NCBI GenBank assembly: GCA_038199755.1
Contig: JBBPYR010000318.1
Location: 1-17,832, forward strand
Origin: JBBPYR01 sp038199755
GTDB lineage: Bacteria > Chloroflexota > Ktedonobacteria > Ktedonobacterales > Ktedonobacteraceae
Direction: 5' to 3'
DNA: 17,832 bases
Shown: piece by piece, positions 8,468 through 16,558 of the stretch
Layout of the letters: each line of letters starts with the position of its first letter
How positions within the stretch are numbered: the first letter of the stretch is position 1
Notes under the pieces: model-generated
Told to the model about the DNA's origin: nothing
The model's database searches: none
What the model saw: the letters and a program-made list of their open reading frames with translations, nothing else
Position numbers and translations under genes: made by a program

Positions 8468-9700
8468 GTGAGGGTATCACTAAATGTTCAGGCACCAAAG
8501 GATTTTTTGCCGGTAAGCTATGTCGATGTTGTAGTGGTTGGGGCAGGTCCTTACGGGCTGTCAACTGCCGCACATTTACTGGGAAAAGGATTGCAGGTAG
8601 CTGTCTTTGGAAGACCATTGAGCCTTTGGCGTGAAAACATGCCAGAAGGAATGTTCTTGCGCTCTTATTGGTGGGCGTCAAATCTGTCTGATCCACAAAA
8701 AAATTATGGTTTTGAGCAGTATTTTCAAATACATGCACTCCGCGCTCCAGAACCTCTGCCTATTGAGACCTTTATCGATTATGCGCTCTGGTTTCAAAAG
8801 AACTGCGTTCCCACTATTGATGAAACATATATCACTTCCATTGAGCAGCAGGGTGATCATTTTGAGATAACGTTGCAAGCTGGTCGCATCGTGCGCAGTC
8901 GGGCTGTAGTGATGGCTCCTGGTCTCAAATACTATGAATATCGTCCAGCACAGTATGAGCATTTATCGCCAGCGGTCGTGTCCCATGTCGCGCAGTATGG
9001 AGATTTTAACCATTTGATTGGGAAACATGTAGTGGTGATTGGTGGTGGACAATCCGCGCTCGAAAACGCAGCAATTATGCAGGAGCGGGGTGTGTCGGTA
9101 GAGATTGTCGCTCGTCATGCTATTCATTGGTTGACAGACGAGAAGGTTGATGGGCGTTCGCTTTTCCAACGTGTCCGCTATCCAAGGGCAGGTATCGCTC
9201 CAGGCTGGTTTAATTGGGGCATTGAGAATGCGCCCTACGCTTTTCAACAACTTCCTCGTGCGATGAAAGATCGCCTGTTACGTGGGCGTGGTCGCTTCGG
9301 ACCGGCGGGGTCGTACTGGCTCAAGGAGCGCATCCTTGGGAAAGTGAAGCTGCGTGAGCAGGTCGGTGTCCAGCATGTGCAGGAGACCGAGCAGGGAGTA
9401 ACGCTACAATTGTCGGATACGAGCGTCCTTCATGCCGACCACATCATGCTGGCGACAGGCTATCGTGCAGATGTCTGGAAACTGCCGATGCTGCATGCCG
9501 ATCTTGTCTCACGTCTACACACGTATCAAGGCTCCCCGGTGCTCAATAGTCGTTTTGAGACAAACATTCCTGGGCTCTACTTTGTGGGATTTTCGGCTGT
9601 CTCAAGCTTTGGGCCATTCTATCGTTTTGTTGTAGGCACTGATGCGGCTGCGACTCGCCTGTCGCATGCGCTGGCACGAAAACTGGCTATTGCTAAGTAG
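8468..9700 (+). CDS. FAD-dependent monooxygenase-like flavoprotein, module copy 1
   Basis: A 410-residue two-dinucleotide-binding-domain flavoprotein, read from GTG 8468. The FAD site is VVVVGAGPYGLS near the N-terminus, followed by MPEGMFLRSYWW. A second Rossmann loop VVVIGGGQSALE suits NAD(P)H. LATGY near the C-terminus is the usual third FAD-contact motif of the flavin monooxygenase / lysine-ornithine N-hydroxylase group. Close relatives are often labelled FAD-dependent oxidoreductase or urate-hydroxylase-like, so the chemistry (N- or C-hydroxylation, or another oxidation) is not fixed by sequence. No signal peptide, so cytoplasmic. It is the first gene of the right arm, with the deacetylase pseudogene 13 bp downstream. 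By eye it is closer to copy 3 than to copy 2 (shared SYWW, LSDPQK, PIETFIDYALWFQ, MAPGL). Confidence 0.85.
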   Translation: MRVSLNVQAPKDFLPVSYVDVVVVGAGPYGLSTAAHLLGKGLQVAVFGRPLSLWRENMPEGMFLRSYWWASNLSDPQKNYGFEQYFQIHALRAPEPLPIETFIDYALWFQKNCVPTIDETYITSIEQQGDHFEITLQAGRIVRSRAVVMAPGLKYYEYRPAQYEHLSPAVVSHVAQYGDFNHLIGKHVVVIGGGQSALENAAIMQERGVSVEIVARHAIHWLTDEKVDGRSLFQRVRYPRAGIAPGWFNWGIENAPYAFQQLPRAMKDRLLRGRGRFGPAGSYWLKERILGKVKLREQVGVQHVQETEQGVTLQLSDTSVLHADHIMLATGYRADVWKLPMLHADLVSRLHTYQGSPVLNSRFETNIPGLYFVGFSAVSSFGPFYRFVVGTDAAATRLSHALARKLAIAK

Positions 9701-9713
9701 GAGTGAGCTTCAC

Positions 9714-10336
9714 ATGCGTAAGCGACTAGGTGCAATTGTGGCGGCATGCTTCTACTATAGTGGGCTCGTGGCCTTGGCACGTTGGAGAATGCAGCGTGCA
9801 GGCAAACGTCTGATTATTCTCAATTACCACCGTGCGAGTGGTGGTGATTTACGTCGTCATATGCTGTACCTGCGTCGCTACTACCGTGTCATGCATTTAG
9901 AAGATGCCCTACAAGAGTTGTTCGCGCGTGATAGTGGGGAACGCGCTACTTCTGACCGACGTACCCCGCTTGTATTGACATTTGACGATGGGTATTACGA
10001 CAATTATAGTTATGCCTTCCCTCTGGCACATTCGGCGAATGTCGCGTTGTGCTTGCGCAAAAACTCGGCCATCCTGTCCGTAGCTTTGCCTATCCAATTG
10101 GGAGGGCGGAACATATTGGGGCTGCTGCGGTGCAGGCGGTGTGCATGGCCAAGTATGATTGGGCGGTAACGACTGTTCATGGTATCAATACACCACAAAG
10201 CGACCCTCATTTGCTAGGGCGGGTGCTGGGGGATGTCACCCGCGATTGGCTCGTGATGGCGGCAGAAGTGTCAGGTCTATGGAGCCTGCTCGCTCCTCTC
10301 TGGAAAGCGGTGCTGGGCAAGGGCGAAAGCGCGTAA
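9714..10336 (+). pseudogene. NodB-type polysaccharide deacetylase, internally deleted and frameshifted (module copy 1)
   Basis: Two fragments of one deacetylase gene lie in different frames. The 5' part from ATG 9714 (AGGAG ten bases upstream) keeps LIILNYHRASGG and LVLTFDDGYYDNYSYAFPLA, which hold the two catalytic-motif aspartates. The 3' part, in another frame to the TAA at 10334, keeps LGHPVRSFAYPIG, WAVTT and the conserved C-terminal end. At about 10028-10036 the sequence jumps from the AFPLA segment straight to the ECR..L segment. Compared with the intact copies at 12958 and 16559, about 433 and 415 bp respectively are missing, and neither is a multiple of three. The lost part includes the metal-binding HTMHHP motif. 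Translation from 9714 would go out of frame and stop at 10169. The product cannot be an active deacetylase. A single internal deletion explains it. Confidence 0.9.
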
Positions 10337-10354
10337 ATGGATGGAGCCAAAGAA

Positions 10355-10361
10355 AAAGAGG
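10355..10361 (+). promoter_or_regulatory. Ribosome binding site AAAGAGG for ATP-grasp ligase 1
   Basis: AAAGAGG lies six bases before GTG 10368. The in-frame ATG at 10341, nine codons earlier, has no clear site, so GTG 10368 is preferred. Confidence 0.6.
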
Positions 10362-10367
10362 TATAAC

Positions 10368-11651
10368 GTGGCAAGCAATCCAGAGGTCAGGATTTCAGCT
10401 GGTGATATGGGTACACACGCACATGAAGGTGCCAAAAGCACCTGCGATGTGTTGGTACTCGACGCTCATCTGCGGCAATCGCTCGTGACGATACGCTCAT
10501 TAGGGCGGCGCGGCTTGCGTGTCGCTGCCCTTGAAACAGCTGATGGGGTGCCTGCATTTTCCTCGCGCTGGTGTCAACACGCGTTTTCTATTGTAGCCGA
10601 GGAGGGAACTGAAGCATACCTGACACAACTCGAAAAGGTGCTCGATCAAACGGGGGCGCGTGTACTGCTAAGCTCGTCCGATGGCACGATTGCCCTTCTT
10701 CGGCAGCAGCGGGAGCGCCTAGAACGGCGTGTGCGTATCGTGCTCGCTAATGAGCCAGCCATGGCGATTGCCGTCAACAAAGAGTTGACGTTGGCTATGG
10801 CACAGCGTCTCGGCCTGCATATTCCCGTAGGCATTGCGATCAGCCATCTTGATGAGGTGGCGGCAGTGGTGAAAGAGATTGGCCTGCCCGCAGTCATCAA
10901 GCCGAATGAATCATGGGTCTGGGCCGAGCAGCAGACACAACGTGGAGCGCGTTTTGCCTCTCGCTTGGTGACGACGCTTGCAGAGGCGTATAGCACCGTC
11001 GCGGAATTGACGGAAACGGGCGGCACTGTGCTCTTTCAGCAGTTTCTCAGCGGACGACGCGAGGCCGTGAGTTTCATGTATGCCAATGGTGAGGTGTATG
11101 CACGCTTTGCACAATGGGCGAAACGGACAGAGCCACCACTGGGGGGAACATCCGTCTTGCGTCAAAGTATTGCCGTGCCACTCGACATCGGTGAGCCCTC
11201 CGAACGTCTCGTGCGCGAGATGAATCTAGAAGGCTATGCCGAGGTCGAGTTTCGTCGTGATGGCAAGGGGATTCCTTACCTGATGGAGATTAATCCACGT
11301 CTTTCGGCCTCCGTGGAGATCGCGGTCCGCTCAGGCGTCGATTTTCCCACGTTACTCTATCAATGGGCTATTGGTGAGCCTATCGAGAAGGTTCAACAGT
11401 ATCGTACAGGTGACTGGATGCGCCATCTTGCAGGCGACATTATGTCTACCATCGAGGCTGTGCAGCAACGTGGTCGGCCCGGCATAACGCCACCAGCTCA
11501 AGCCATCCTTGGCTTTTGTCTCTCATTTTTTCAACCTATGGCTTATGACTATCTTGATTGGAATGATCCCATACCAGCACTGAAAGCGATGACTCATTTT
11601 ACGCGTAGCTGGGTAGGGGGAGCGATTAAAAAAAGACTATCTCATGTATAA
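10368..11651 (+). CDS. ATP-grasp carboxylate-amine ligase-like protein, module copy 1
   Basis: About 427 residues from GTG 10368 (436 if ATG 10341 is used). The N-terminal part VLVLDAHLRQSLVTIRSLG is a Rossmann-like pre-ATP-grasp domain. The ATP-grasp fold follows, with a nucleotide lysine in LPAVIKPNESW, the loop TVLFQQFLSGRREAVSF and metal-binding residues in AEVEFRRDGKG / YLMEINPRLSASVE. ATP-grasp enzymes activate a carboxylate as an acyl phosphate and join it to an amine (or thiol). The family seen here is often annotated as carboxylate-amine ligase next to polysaccharide genes. Substrates are unknown. No signal peptide, so cytoplasmic. It starts 31 bp after the deacetylase pseudogene and ends 13 bp before flavoprotein 2. 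By eye its C-terminal half is very like copy 2, more conserved than the flavoproteins are between units. Confidence 0.85.
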   Translation: MASNPEVRISAGDMGTHAHEGAKSTCDVLVLDAHLRQSLVTIRSLGRRGLRVAALETADGVPAFSSRWCQHAFSIVAEEGTEAYLTQLEKVLDQTGARVLLSSSDGTIALLRQQRERLERRVRIVLANEPAMAIAVNKELTLAMAQRLGLHIPVGIAISHLDEVAAVVKEIGLPAVIKPNESWVWAEQQTQRGARFASRLVTTLAEAYSTVAELTETGGTVLFQQFLSGRREAVSFMYANGEVYARFAQWAKRTEPPLGGTSVLRQSIAVPLDIGEPSERLVREMNLEGYAEVEFRRDGKGIPYLMEINPRLSASVEIAVRSGVDFPTLLYQWAIGEPIEKVQQYRTGDWMRHLAGDIMSTIEAVQQRGRPGITPPAQAILGFCLSFFQPMAYDYLDWNDPIPALKAMTHFTRSWVGGAIKKRLSHV

Positions 11652-11656
11652 GAGGA
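11650..11656 (+). promoter_or_regulatory. Ribosome binding site AAGAGGA for flavoprotein 2
   Basis: AAGAGGA overlaps the stop codon of ATP-grasp ligase 1 and lies eight bases before ATG 11665. It favours ATG 11665 over the in-frame ATG at 11644, which has no site of its own. Confidence 0.65.
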
Positions 11657-11664
11657 TACGTTTG

Positions 11665-12906
11665 ATGAGTATTGTATCAGAGCGAGAGCAACTGCAACCG
11701 TCCATGGCAATTGTCGATTATGATGTCGTGGTAGTTGGTGCTGGCCCCTATGGCTTGACGGCAGCCGCTCAACTGCTTGGGCGTGGTCTACGTGTGGCGA
11801 TATTTGGCAAACCATTGGAATTGTGGCGTGAACACATGCCCGACGGTTTGTTTTTGCGTTCACATTGGTGGGCAACCAATCTTGCTGACCCTAAAGGGCA
11901 ATATAGCTTTGACCGCTTTTTTAAAGAATCCACCATCTATGAAAAATGCTATCCCGTGCCAGCGCAGGCGTTTATTGACTACGCACTCTGGTTTCAGAAG
12001 CATGCAGTTCCGAACGTGGACGAGACCTATGTTGCCTCGGTTGAGCGCGATGGCAAAAAGCGTTTTCTGGTGACGCTGGTGGATGGTCGCAAGATACGCT
12101 GTGCGGCTGTGGTGATGGCAATTGGCCTGTATTATTATGCAAACCATCCTAAAGAATATGCGGGCTTTCCACTAGAACTGGTCTCCCATTCGTTCGAGCA
12201 CAAGGATTTTAGCCCCTTCAATGGCAAGCAACTGCTAGTGATTGGTGGTGGACAAAGCGCAGTAGAGTATACTGCTTTGCTCGTTGAAGCTGGTGCTGCC
12301 GTTCATCTTGCCTCACGGCGTCCTATTCACTGGCTTAATCCTGATCGTGCTCATGAACGCTCACTATGGGAAAAAATACAGGCACCGGACTCTGGTATCG
12401 CGCCTGGCTGGAAGAACTGGGTCTTAGAATATATCCCCTTCCTGTTTTATCGCTTCCCGCAGGAGCGTAAGGATCGTTATATCAGGAATCATTACAACGC
12501 TGCCGCCTCGGACTGGCTGAAGAATCGTGTATTGGGCAAAGCGAAGTTGCATGAGGGGCAGACGGTGAAGCACCTCCACGTGTCGACTGGCAATGATGGC
12601 ATTGATGTCACCTTGTCGAATGGTGAGAAATTCCAGGTCGATCATGTCATGCTTGCGACAGGGTATGAAGTCCATCTGGATCGCCTGACGATGATTGACG
12701 CCACCCTGCGTAGTGGCATTCAGGTAGACCAGGAAATTCCGGTGCTCAATGATCATTTTGAGAGTAGCATACCGGGATTGTACTTTGTCGGGCTTACCTC
12801 GTTGCGTGCCTTCGGTCCTCTCTATCGCTTTGTCGTGGGCGCGAAGTCGTCTGGCGAGCGCGTGGCGGCGGCTGTCGCCAGAAGAGTTGCGAAGGTGAGA
12901 GTATAA
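11665..12906 (+). CDS. FAD-dependent monooxygenase-like flavoprotein, module copy 2
   Basis: A 413-residue paralogue of the flavoproteins at 8468 and 15316, read from ATG 11665. It keeps VVVVGAGPYGLT for FAD, HMPDGLFLRSHWW, the second loop LLVIGGGQSAVE for NAD(P)H and LATGYEVH near the end. It is the most divergent of the three: HWWATNLADPKGQ replaces the YWW..LSDPQK of the others, and AIGLYYY replaces APGL.YY. That may mean a different substrate, but this is inference. The exact oxidation it performs is unknown. The gene starts 13 bp after ATP-grasp ligase 1 and is followed after 51 bp by deacetylase 2. It opens the second module unit and is probably in the same transcript as the rest of the right arm. 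Confidence 0.85.
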   Translation: MSIVSEREQLQPSMAIVDYDVVVVGAGPYGLTAAAQLLGRGLRVAIFGKPLELWREHMPDGLFLRSHWWATNLADPKGQYSFDRFFKESTIYEKCYPVPAQAFIDYALWFQKHAVPNVDETYVASVERDGKKRFLVTLVDGRKIRCAAVVMAIGLYYYANHPKEYAGFPLELVSHSFEHKDFSPFNGKQLLVIGGGQSAVEYTALLVEAGAAVHLASRRPIHWLNPDRAHERSLWEKIQAPDSGIAPGWKNWVLEYIPFLFYRFPQERKDRYIRNHYNAAASDWLKNRVLGKAKLHEGQTVKHLHVSTGNDGIDVTLSNGEKFQVDHVMLATGYEVHLDRLTMIDATLRSGIQVDQEIPVLNDHFESSIPGLYFVGLTSLRAFGPLYRFVVGAKSSGERVAAAVARRVAKVRV

Positions 12907-12942
12907 GTAATAAATACGTGCGTGTGCTGGTCGTGGCGGTCT

Positions 12943-12948
12943 GAGGAG
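12943..12948 (+). promoter_or_regulatory. Ribosome binding site GAGGAG for deacetylase 2
   Basis: GAGGAG lies nine bases before ATG 12958. The in-frame start at 12922 would add 12 residues that the other deacetylase copies lack, so ATG 12958 is preferred. Confidence 0.7.
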
Positions 12949-12957
12949 ATAGTCCAA

Positions 12958-14004
12958 ATGCGAGAGCGTATACGTCTGGTGGTGGCGGCGTGCTTCTATT
13001 ACACGGGACTAGTGGGCTTGGCTCACTGGTGGTGGTGCCGCTTTCACCCACATCTGATTATCCTGAATTATCATCGTGCAACGGGCAATAACCTGCGGCT
13101 GCAATTGCGCTATTTGCAGCGTCATTATCGTATTCAGCACTTAGAGCAGGCTTTGGAGGAACTCGCGTCATCGCCACAGACAAGCATGTCTGGAGATCTT
13201 CGTCTACCGCTGGCCTTAACCTTTGATGATGGCTATCGCGATAATTATAGTTATGCTTTTGCCCTGGCCCGTGAGTTACAAATACCCCTGACAATCTTTC
13301 TGATTCCTGGCTATATTGAGAGTGGCGCGTGCTTCTGGTGGCTGGCAAGTGAGCAATTTGTGCGTGCCTCACGTGTGGACAAGGTCATTATCGAGGAGCA
13401 AACCTATCGTTTAGGCGTCCCAACAGAGCGGCAAGCTCTGATAAAAGCAATTGATACTCATCTGCGTTATGCCAAATCGGTTGCTGAGCGGCAGCAGTTT
13501 TTGGCTACTATCCGCAAAGAGTTGGCTCTGGATACGCTCGATACGGTGAGTGATCTATTGACGCAAACGGATAAAGACGCATTGCCCATGACGTGGGAAC
13601 AGGTGCATGAGATGGAGCAGAGTGGCTTGGTTTCGTATGGCGCACATACCATGCATCATCCTGTGCTTGCCTATTTAGCTGATACACAAGAACTACGGCA
13701 AGAGGTTATGGAATGCCGACGGGTGCTGGAAGATCGCCTGGGCCATCCTGTGCGCACCTTTGCCTATCCGATAGGCAAGCAGGAGCATATTGGAGACGAG
13801 GTAGTGAGCATCGTACAAGAGGCTGGCTACCAATGGGCAGTCACAACCATTGAAGATGTGAACACAGACCAGACAGATCATTTTTTGCTACGACGCCTTC
13901 CGGGAGACCTTGACCAGCACTGGCTGATTATGGCATCGGAACTGGTCGGGTTGCTTGGTTTGTCACGCTTTAGGAGCAAAGATCGTGCAAAGTTCTCTCG
14001 ATGA
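12958..14004 (+). CDS. NodB-type polysaccharide deacetylase, module copy 2
   Basis: An intact 348-residue carbohydrate esterase 4-like protein. It shows LIILNYHRATG, the catalytic LALTFDDGY (two aspartates), the metal-binding HTMHHP (two histidines of H-T-x-x-H-P) and VRTFAYPIG. Such enzymes remove N-acetyl groups from amino sugars with a divalent metal. The N-terminus (RLVVAACFYYTGLVGLAHWW) is hydrophobic and aromatic but has no signal-peptide cleavage pattern. It could lie along the inner membrane face, so the enzyme may act on a lipid-linked intermediate in the cytoplasm rather than on exported polymer (inference). It lies 51 bp after flavoprotein 2, and its last 20 bases overlap the start of ATP-grasp ligase 2. 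It is a useful reference for the lesion in copy 1. Confidence 0.88.
   Translation: MRERIRLVVAACFYYTGLVGLAHWWWCRFHPHLIILNYHRATGNNLRLQLRYLQRHYRIQHLEQALEELASSPQTSMSGDLRLPLALTFDDGYRDNYSYAFALARELQIPLTIFLIPGYIESGACFWWLASEQFVRASRVDKVIIEEQTYRLGVPTERQALIKAIDTHLRYAKSVAERQQFLATIRKELALDTLDTVSDLLTQTDKDALPMTWEQVHEMEQSGLVSYGAHTMHHPVLAYLADTQELRQEVMECRRVLEDRLGHPVRTFAYPIGKQEHIGDEVVSIVQEAGYQWAVTTIEDVNTDQTDHFLLRRLPGDLDQHWLIMASELVGLLGLSRFRSKDRAKFSR
13971..13976 (+). promoter_or_regulatory. Ribosome binding site TAGGAG inside deacetylase 2 for ATP-grasp ligase 2
   Basis: TAGGAG lies eight bases before GTG 13985 and is located within the end of the deacetylase 2 coding region. It favours GTG 13985 over an earlier in-frame start at 13955. 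Confidence 0.65.
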
Positions 14005-15319
14005 TGCTTCCGCACCACGTGAAGCACAACAGATAAAAGATAGACAAATACAACCATTTGAAGTTATACTATCCGAAAAACCTGCATATGCATACGATGC
14101 ACTTGTGTTGGATGCAAAGCTCAGACAATCGCTTGTCACGGTGCGCTCGTTGGGAAAACGGGGCTTGCGTATTGCTGCGTTGGAAATTGCCAGTGCGCTG
14201 GAAAAGTCTCGTAGTGTGCCAACCTTCGCATCGCGCTGGTGCCAACGCGCCTATAACGCGCCTGCCTATGAGCAAGGGACGGAACCATTTCTGACCTATT
14301 TGAAGCAATTGCTCGATCACAGCGGCGCACGGGTCTTGATTACCTCTTCTGATGGTACGCTAGCTGTGATACGTGAGCATCGTGCGGAACTTGAACGCCG
14401 TGTTGCGGTCGCGTTGGCGAAGGATGCGGCGTTAGAGATCGCCATAGATAAAGAGCAAACGCTGGCATTGGCTAGCCAGTTGGGGGTAGGTGTGCCACGG
14501 GGCGTAGTAGTGAGGGCGGTTGATGAGGTTCCAGCGGCCATGCGCGAGATTGGCTTGCCAGCAGTGGTGAAGCCAATTGAGTCGTGGCTGTGGGGCGAAC
14601 AACAAGGCGTGCGCCTGATCTGTAAGCTGGTAACAACGGCGGACGAGGCACGTGTAGCCGTTGCGGACTTGACTCAGCATGGTGGAAGCGTGCTCTTTCA
14701 ACAGTTTCTCTCTGGTAAACGGGAGGCAGTAAGTTTTCTGTATGCCAAAGGAGAGGTCTATGCACGTTTTGCACAGTGGGCAAAGCGCATGCAGCCGCCG
14801 CTTGGGGGAACATCAGTATTTCGGCAAGGTATTGCTGTTCCACAGGATATCGGCGAGCAGGCAGAACGACTCGTGCGTGCAATCGACCTGGAAGGCTACT
14901 CCGAGGTAGAGTTCAGGCGTGATAGCGAGGGCAAACCCTATATTATGGAGATCAATCCTCGGCTCTCGGCATCCGTCGAGGTTGCCGTGCGTGCAGGAGT
15001 AGATTTCCCCTATCTCCTCTATCAATGGGCAAGTGGCGAGCGTATTGATCGTGTCACCTCTTATCGTGCAGGAGGGTGGATGCGCTATCTGGAAGGTGAT
15101 CTTTTAACCACATTCCAGACAATTAGCCAGCGTGGACGCCCAGGGGTTACACCGCCTGCGCAAGCATTTGCTGAATTTTTCGCTGATTTTTTGCTACCTA
15201 CTCGCTTTGATTATGTTGATTGGAAGGACCCTCTTCCGGCTTGTGTCGCAGCGACCGAGTTTTCGGAGCGTTTACGCCAGCGAATAGGGAAAATTTCTTT
15301 TAGGAGGAACTCTCCGTGA
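13985..15319 (+). CDS. ATP-grasp carboxylate-amine ligase-like protein, module copy 2
   Basis: A 444-residue paralogue of the ATP-grasp protein at 10368. The pre-ATP-grasp part YDALVLDAKLRQSLVTVRSL is at residues 37-56. The ATP-binding lysine lies in LPAVVKPIESW (K197), and VLFQQFLSGKREAVSF follows at about 236-251. The metal site is in SEVEFRRDSEG and YIMEINPRLSASVE (E309, E322, N324). It is expected to form an amide-type bond between a carboxylate and an amine at the cost of ATP. The start overlaps the end of deacetylase 2 by 20 bp, and its stop overlaps the start of flavoprotein 3 in a GTGA, so three genes are translationally linked here. The N-terminal 35 residues differ from copy 1, while the catalytic part is strongly alike. 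The substrate is unknown; pairing with a deacetylase suggests the freed amino sugar as acceptor. Confidence 0.86.
   Translation: MQSSLDDASAPREAQQIKDRQIQPFEVILSEKPAYAYDALVLDAKLRQSLVTVRSLGKRGLRIAALEIASALEKSRSVPTFASRWCQRAYNAPAYEQGTEPFLTYLKQLLDHSGARVLITSSDGTLAVIREHRAELERRVAVALAKDAALEIAIDKEQTLALASQLGVGVPRGVVVRAVDEVPAAMREIGLPAVVKPIESWLWGEQQGVRLICKLVTTADEARVAVADLTQHGGSVLFQQFLSGKREAVSFLYAKGEVYARFAQWAKRMQPPLGGTSVFRQGIAVPQDIGEQAERLVRAIDLEGYSEVEFRRDSEGKPYIMEINPRLSASVEVAVRAGVDFPYLLYQWASGERIDRVTSYRAGGWMRYLEGDLLTTFQTISQRGRPGVTPPAQAFAEFFADFLLPTRFDYVDWKDPLPACVAATEFSERLRQRIGKISFRRNSP
15302..15308 (+). promoter_or_regulatory. Ribosome binding site AGGAGGA for flavoprotein 3
   Basis: A near-perfect Shine-Dalgarno sequence lies seven bases before GTG 15316. 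The GTG overlaps the TGA stop of the upstream ligase (GTGA, 15316-15319), which favours coupled translation. Confidence 0.8.
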
Positions 15320-16542
15320 GTCTATCTTTAGATGTACACAAGACAGACGACGCAGTACCTACAAAACGCTATGATGTCGTGGTGGTAGGCGCAGGCCCCT
15401 ATGGTCTCTCGGTTGCCGCACATTTGCTCGCGCAAAATTTGAAAGTAGCGGTATTTGGCAAACCTATTTATTTCTGGCGTGAACACATGCCACAGGGAAT
15501 GCTCTTACGCTCTTACTGGTGGGCAACAGACCTGTCAGACCCGCAGAAAAAATATACCGTGAAACGCTATTATGAGGAGAAAGGTTTGCAGCCTGCGGAC
15601 CCGATGCCTATTGAAACCTTTATTGATTATGCTTTATGGTTTCAAAGACACGCCGTACCCACGGTTGATGAGACCTATGTGCGCACTATTCAACGTCAAA
15701 ATGGGCAGTTTATCGTCACGCTGGAGGATGGGCGCGTCGTGCAGAGTAAGGCGCTCGTCATGGCACCCGGACTACAATATTATCGCTATTGCCCACCGGA
15801 ATTTGCCCATATGCCCGTTGAACTGGTATCTCACTCCTCTGACCATCGTGTCCTCGCTGAGTTTGCGCATAAAGATGTCGCGGTGATTGGCAGAGGACAG
15901 GCGGCACTGGAAACTGCGGCACTGCTCAATGAGGTTGGTGCCAATGTGCAAATTGTCGCCCGTCACGGCTTACGTTGGATTCCGACGAACACTTCAAAGC
16001 TGCCAGCGTTTCTCCGTCAGTTGCGTGCGCCAAATGCAGGCATGGGCAGTGGTTGGCTGAATTTCTTGCTTGAAAAATACCCGTATTTTTTCCAACGCTT
16101 GCCACGCAATACCAGAGACTATGTGCTGACAACACGCCACGGACCCGCTGGTTCTCCCTGGTTGAAGCACCGTATCGTCGATAAGGTCAACATTCACGAC
16201 GCGCAGGCCATTCAGAAGATAGCAGAGGTCAATGGGCGTGTACAACTGACTCTGGCTGAGGGGAAGATAATAGAAATCGACCATGTTCTTTTAGCAACCG
16301 GGTACAGAGCAGATATTCATCGCTTGCCTATGCTTGATCCCGTGCTGCGCAGTTTGCTGCATACCTACATGAAATCGCCCGTGTTGAATTCCTGGTTTGA
16401 GAGCAACGTTCCTGGTTTGTTCTTTGTCGGTTTTTCGGCGGCCCGCTGCTGTGGCCCGTATTATCGTTTTGTGATTGGTGATGAGGCTGCTGCTCGTCGT
16501 GTGACTCAGGCTGTCTCACGTTTAGTCGCTAGCAGAAAATAA
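15316..16542 (+). CDS. FAD-dependent monooxygenase-like flavoprotein, module copy 3
   Basis: A 408-residue flavoprotein starting at GTG 15316. FAD loop VVVVGAGPYGLS at about 21-32; HMPQGMLLRSYWW follows. The NAD(P)H loop reads VAVIGRGQAALE: the middle glycine of the GGG seen in copies 1 and 2 is Arg here, although the G-x-G-x-x-A pattern remains. LATGYRADIHRLPML near the C-terminus matches copy 1 (LATGYRADVWKLPML). It is probably a cytoplasmic oxygenase or oxidoreductase of the lysine/ornithine hydroxylase-like group, with substrate unknown. It is translationally coupled to ATP-grasp ligase 2 upstream and followed after 16 bp by deacetylase 3. The Arg change could alter cofactor preference, but no firm claim is possible from sequence alone. 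Confidence 0.85.
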   Translation: MSLSLDVHKTDDAVPTKRYDVVVVGAGPYGLSVAAHLLAQNLKVAVFGKPIYFWREHMPQGMLLRSYWWATDLSDPQKKYTVKRYYEEKGLQPADPMPIETFIDYALWFQRHAVPTVDETYVRTIQRQNGQFIVTLEDGRVVQSKALVMAPGLQYYRYCPPEFAHMPVELVSHSSDHRVLAEFAHKDVAVIGRGQAALETAALLNEVGANVQIVARHGLRWIPTNTSKLPAFLRQLRAPNAGMGSGWLNFLLEKYPYFFQRLPRNTRDYVLTTRHGPAGSPWLKHRIVDKVNIHDAQAIQKIAEVNGRVQLTLAEGKIIEIDHVLLATGYRADIHRLPMLDPVLRSLLHTYMKSPVLNSWFESNVPGLFFVGFSAARCCGPYYRFVIGDEAAARRVTQAVSRLVASRK

Positions 16543-16558
16543 CGCTGTAGATGATGCT

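Larger units (their letters stand above)
8468..11651 (+). repeat. Tandem gene module, unit 1 (flavoprotein, broken deacetylase, ATP-grasp)
   Basis: First of three tandem units with the gene order flavoprotein, deacetylase, ATP-grasp ligase. The start-to-start distance to unit 2 is 3197 bp. Adding back the 415-435 bp lost from the deacetylase brings it close to the 3651 bp of unit 2. Similarity is at protein level; DNA has diverged. Confidence 0.85.
11665..15319 (+). repeat. Tandem gene module, unit 2 (complete)
   Basis: The only complete unit: flavoprotein 2, deacetylase 2 and ATP-grasp ligase 2, all intact, with a 20-bp overlap between the last two. Confidence 0.85.

Noticed and set aside
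10049..10336. Separate 95-codon gene
   Set aside because: It is the out-of-frame 3' end of the deleted deacetylase, matching the C-termini of copies 2 and 3.
12424..12957. 177-codon open frame on the minus strand
   Set aside because: It lies opposite flavoprotein 2, has no recognisable motif, and is explained as a shadow of the real gene.
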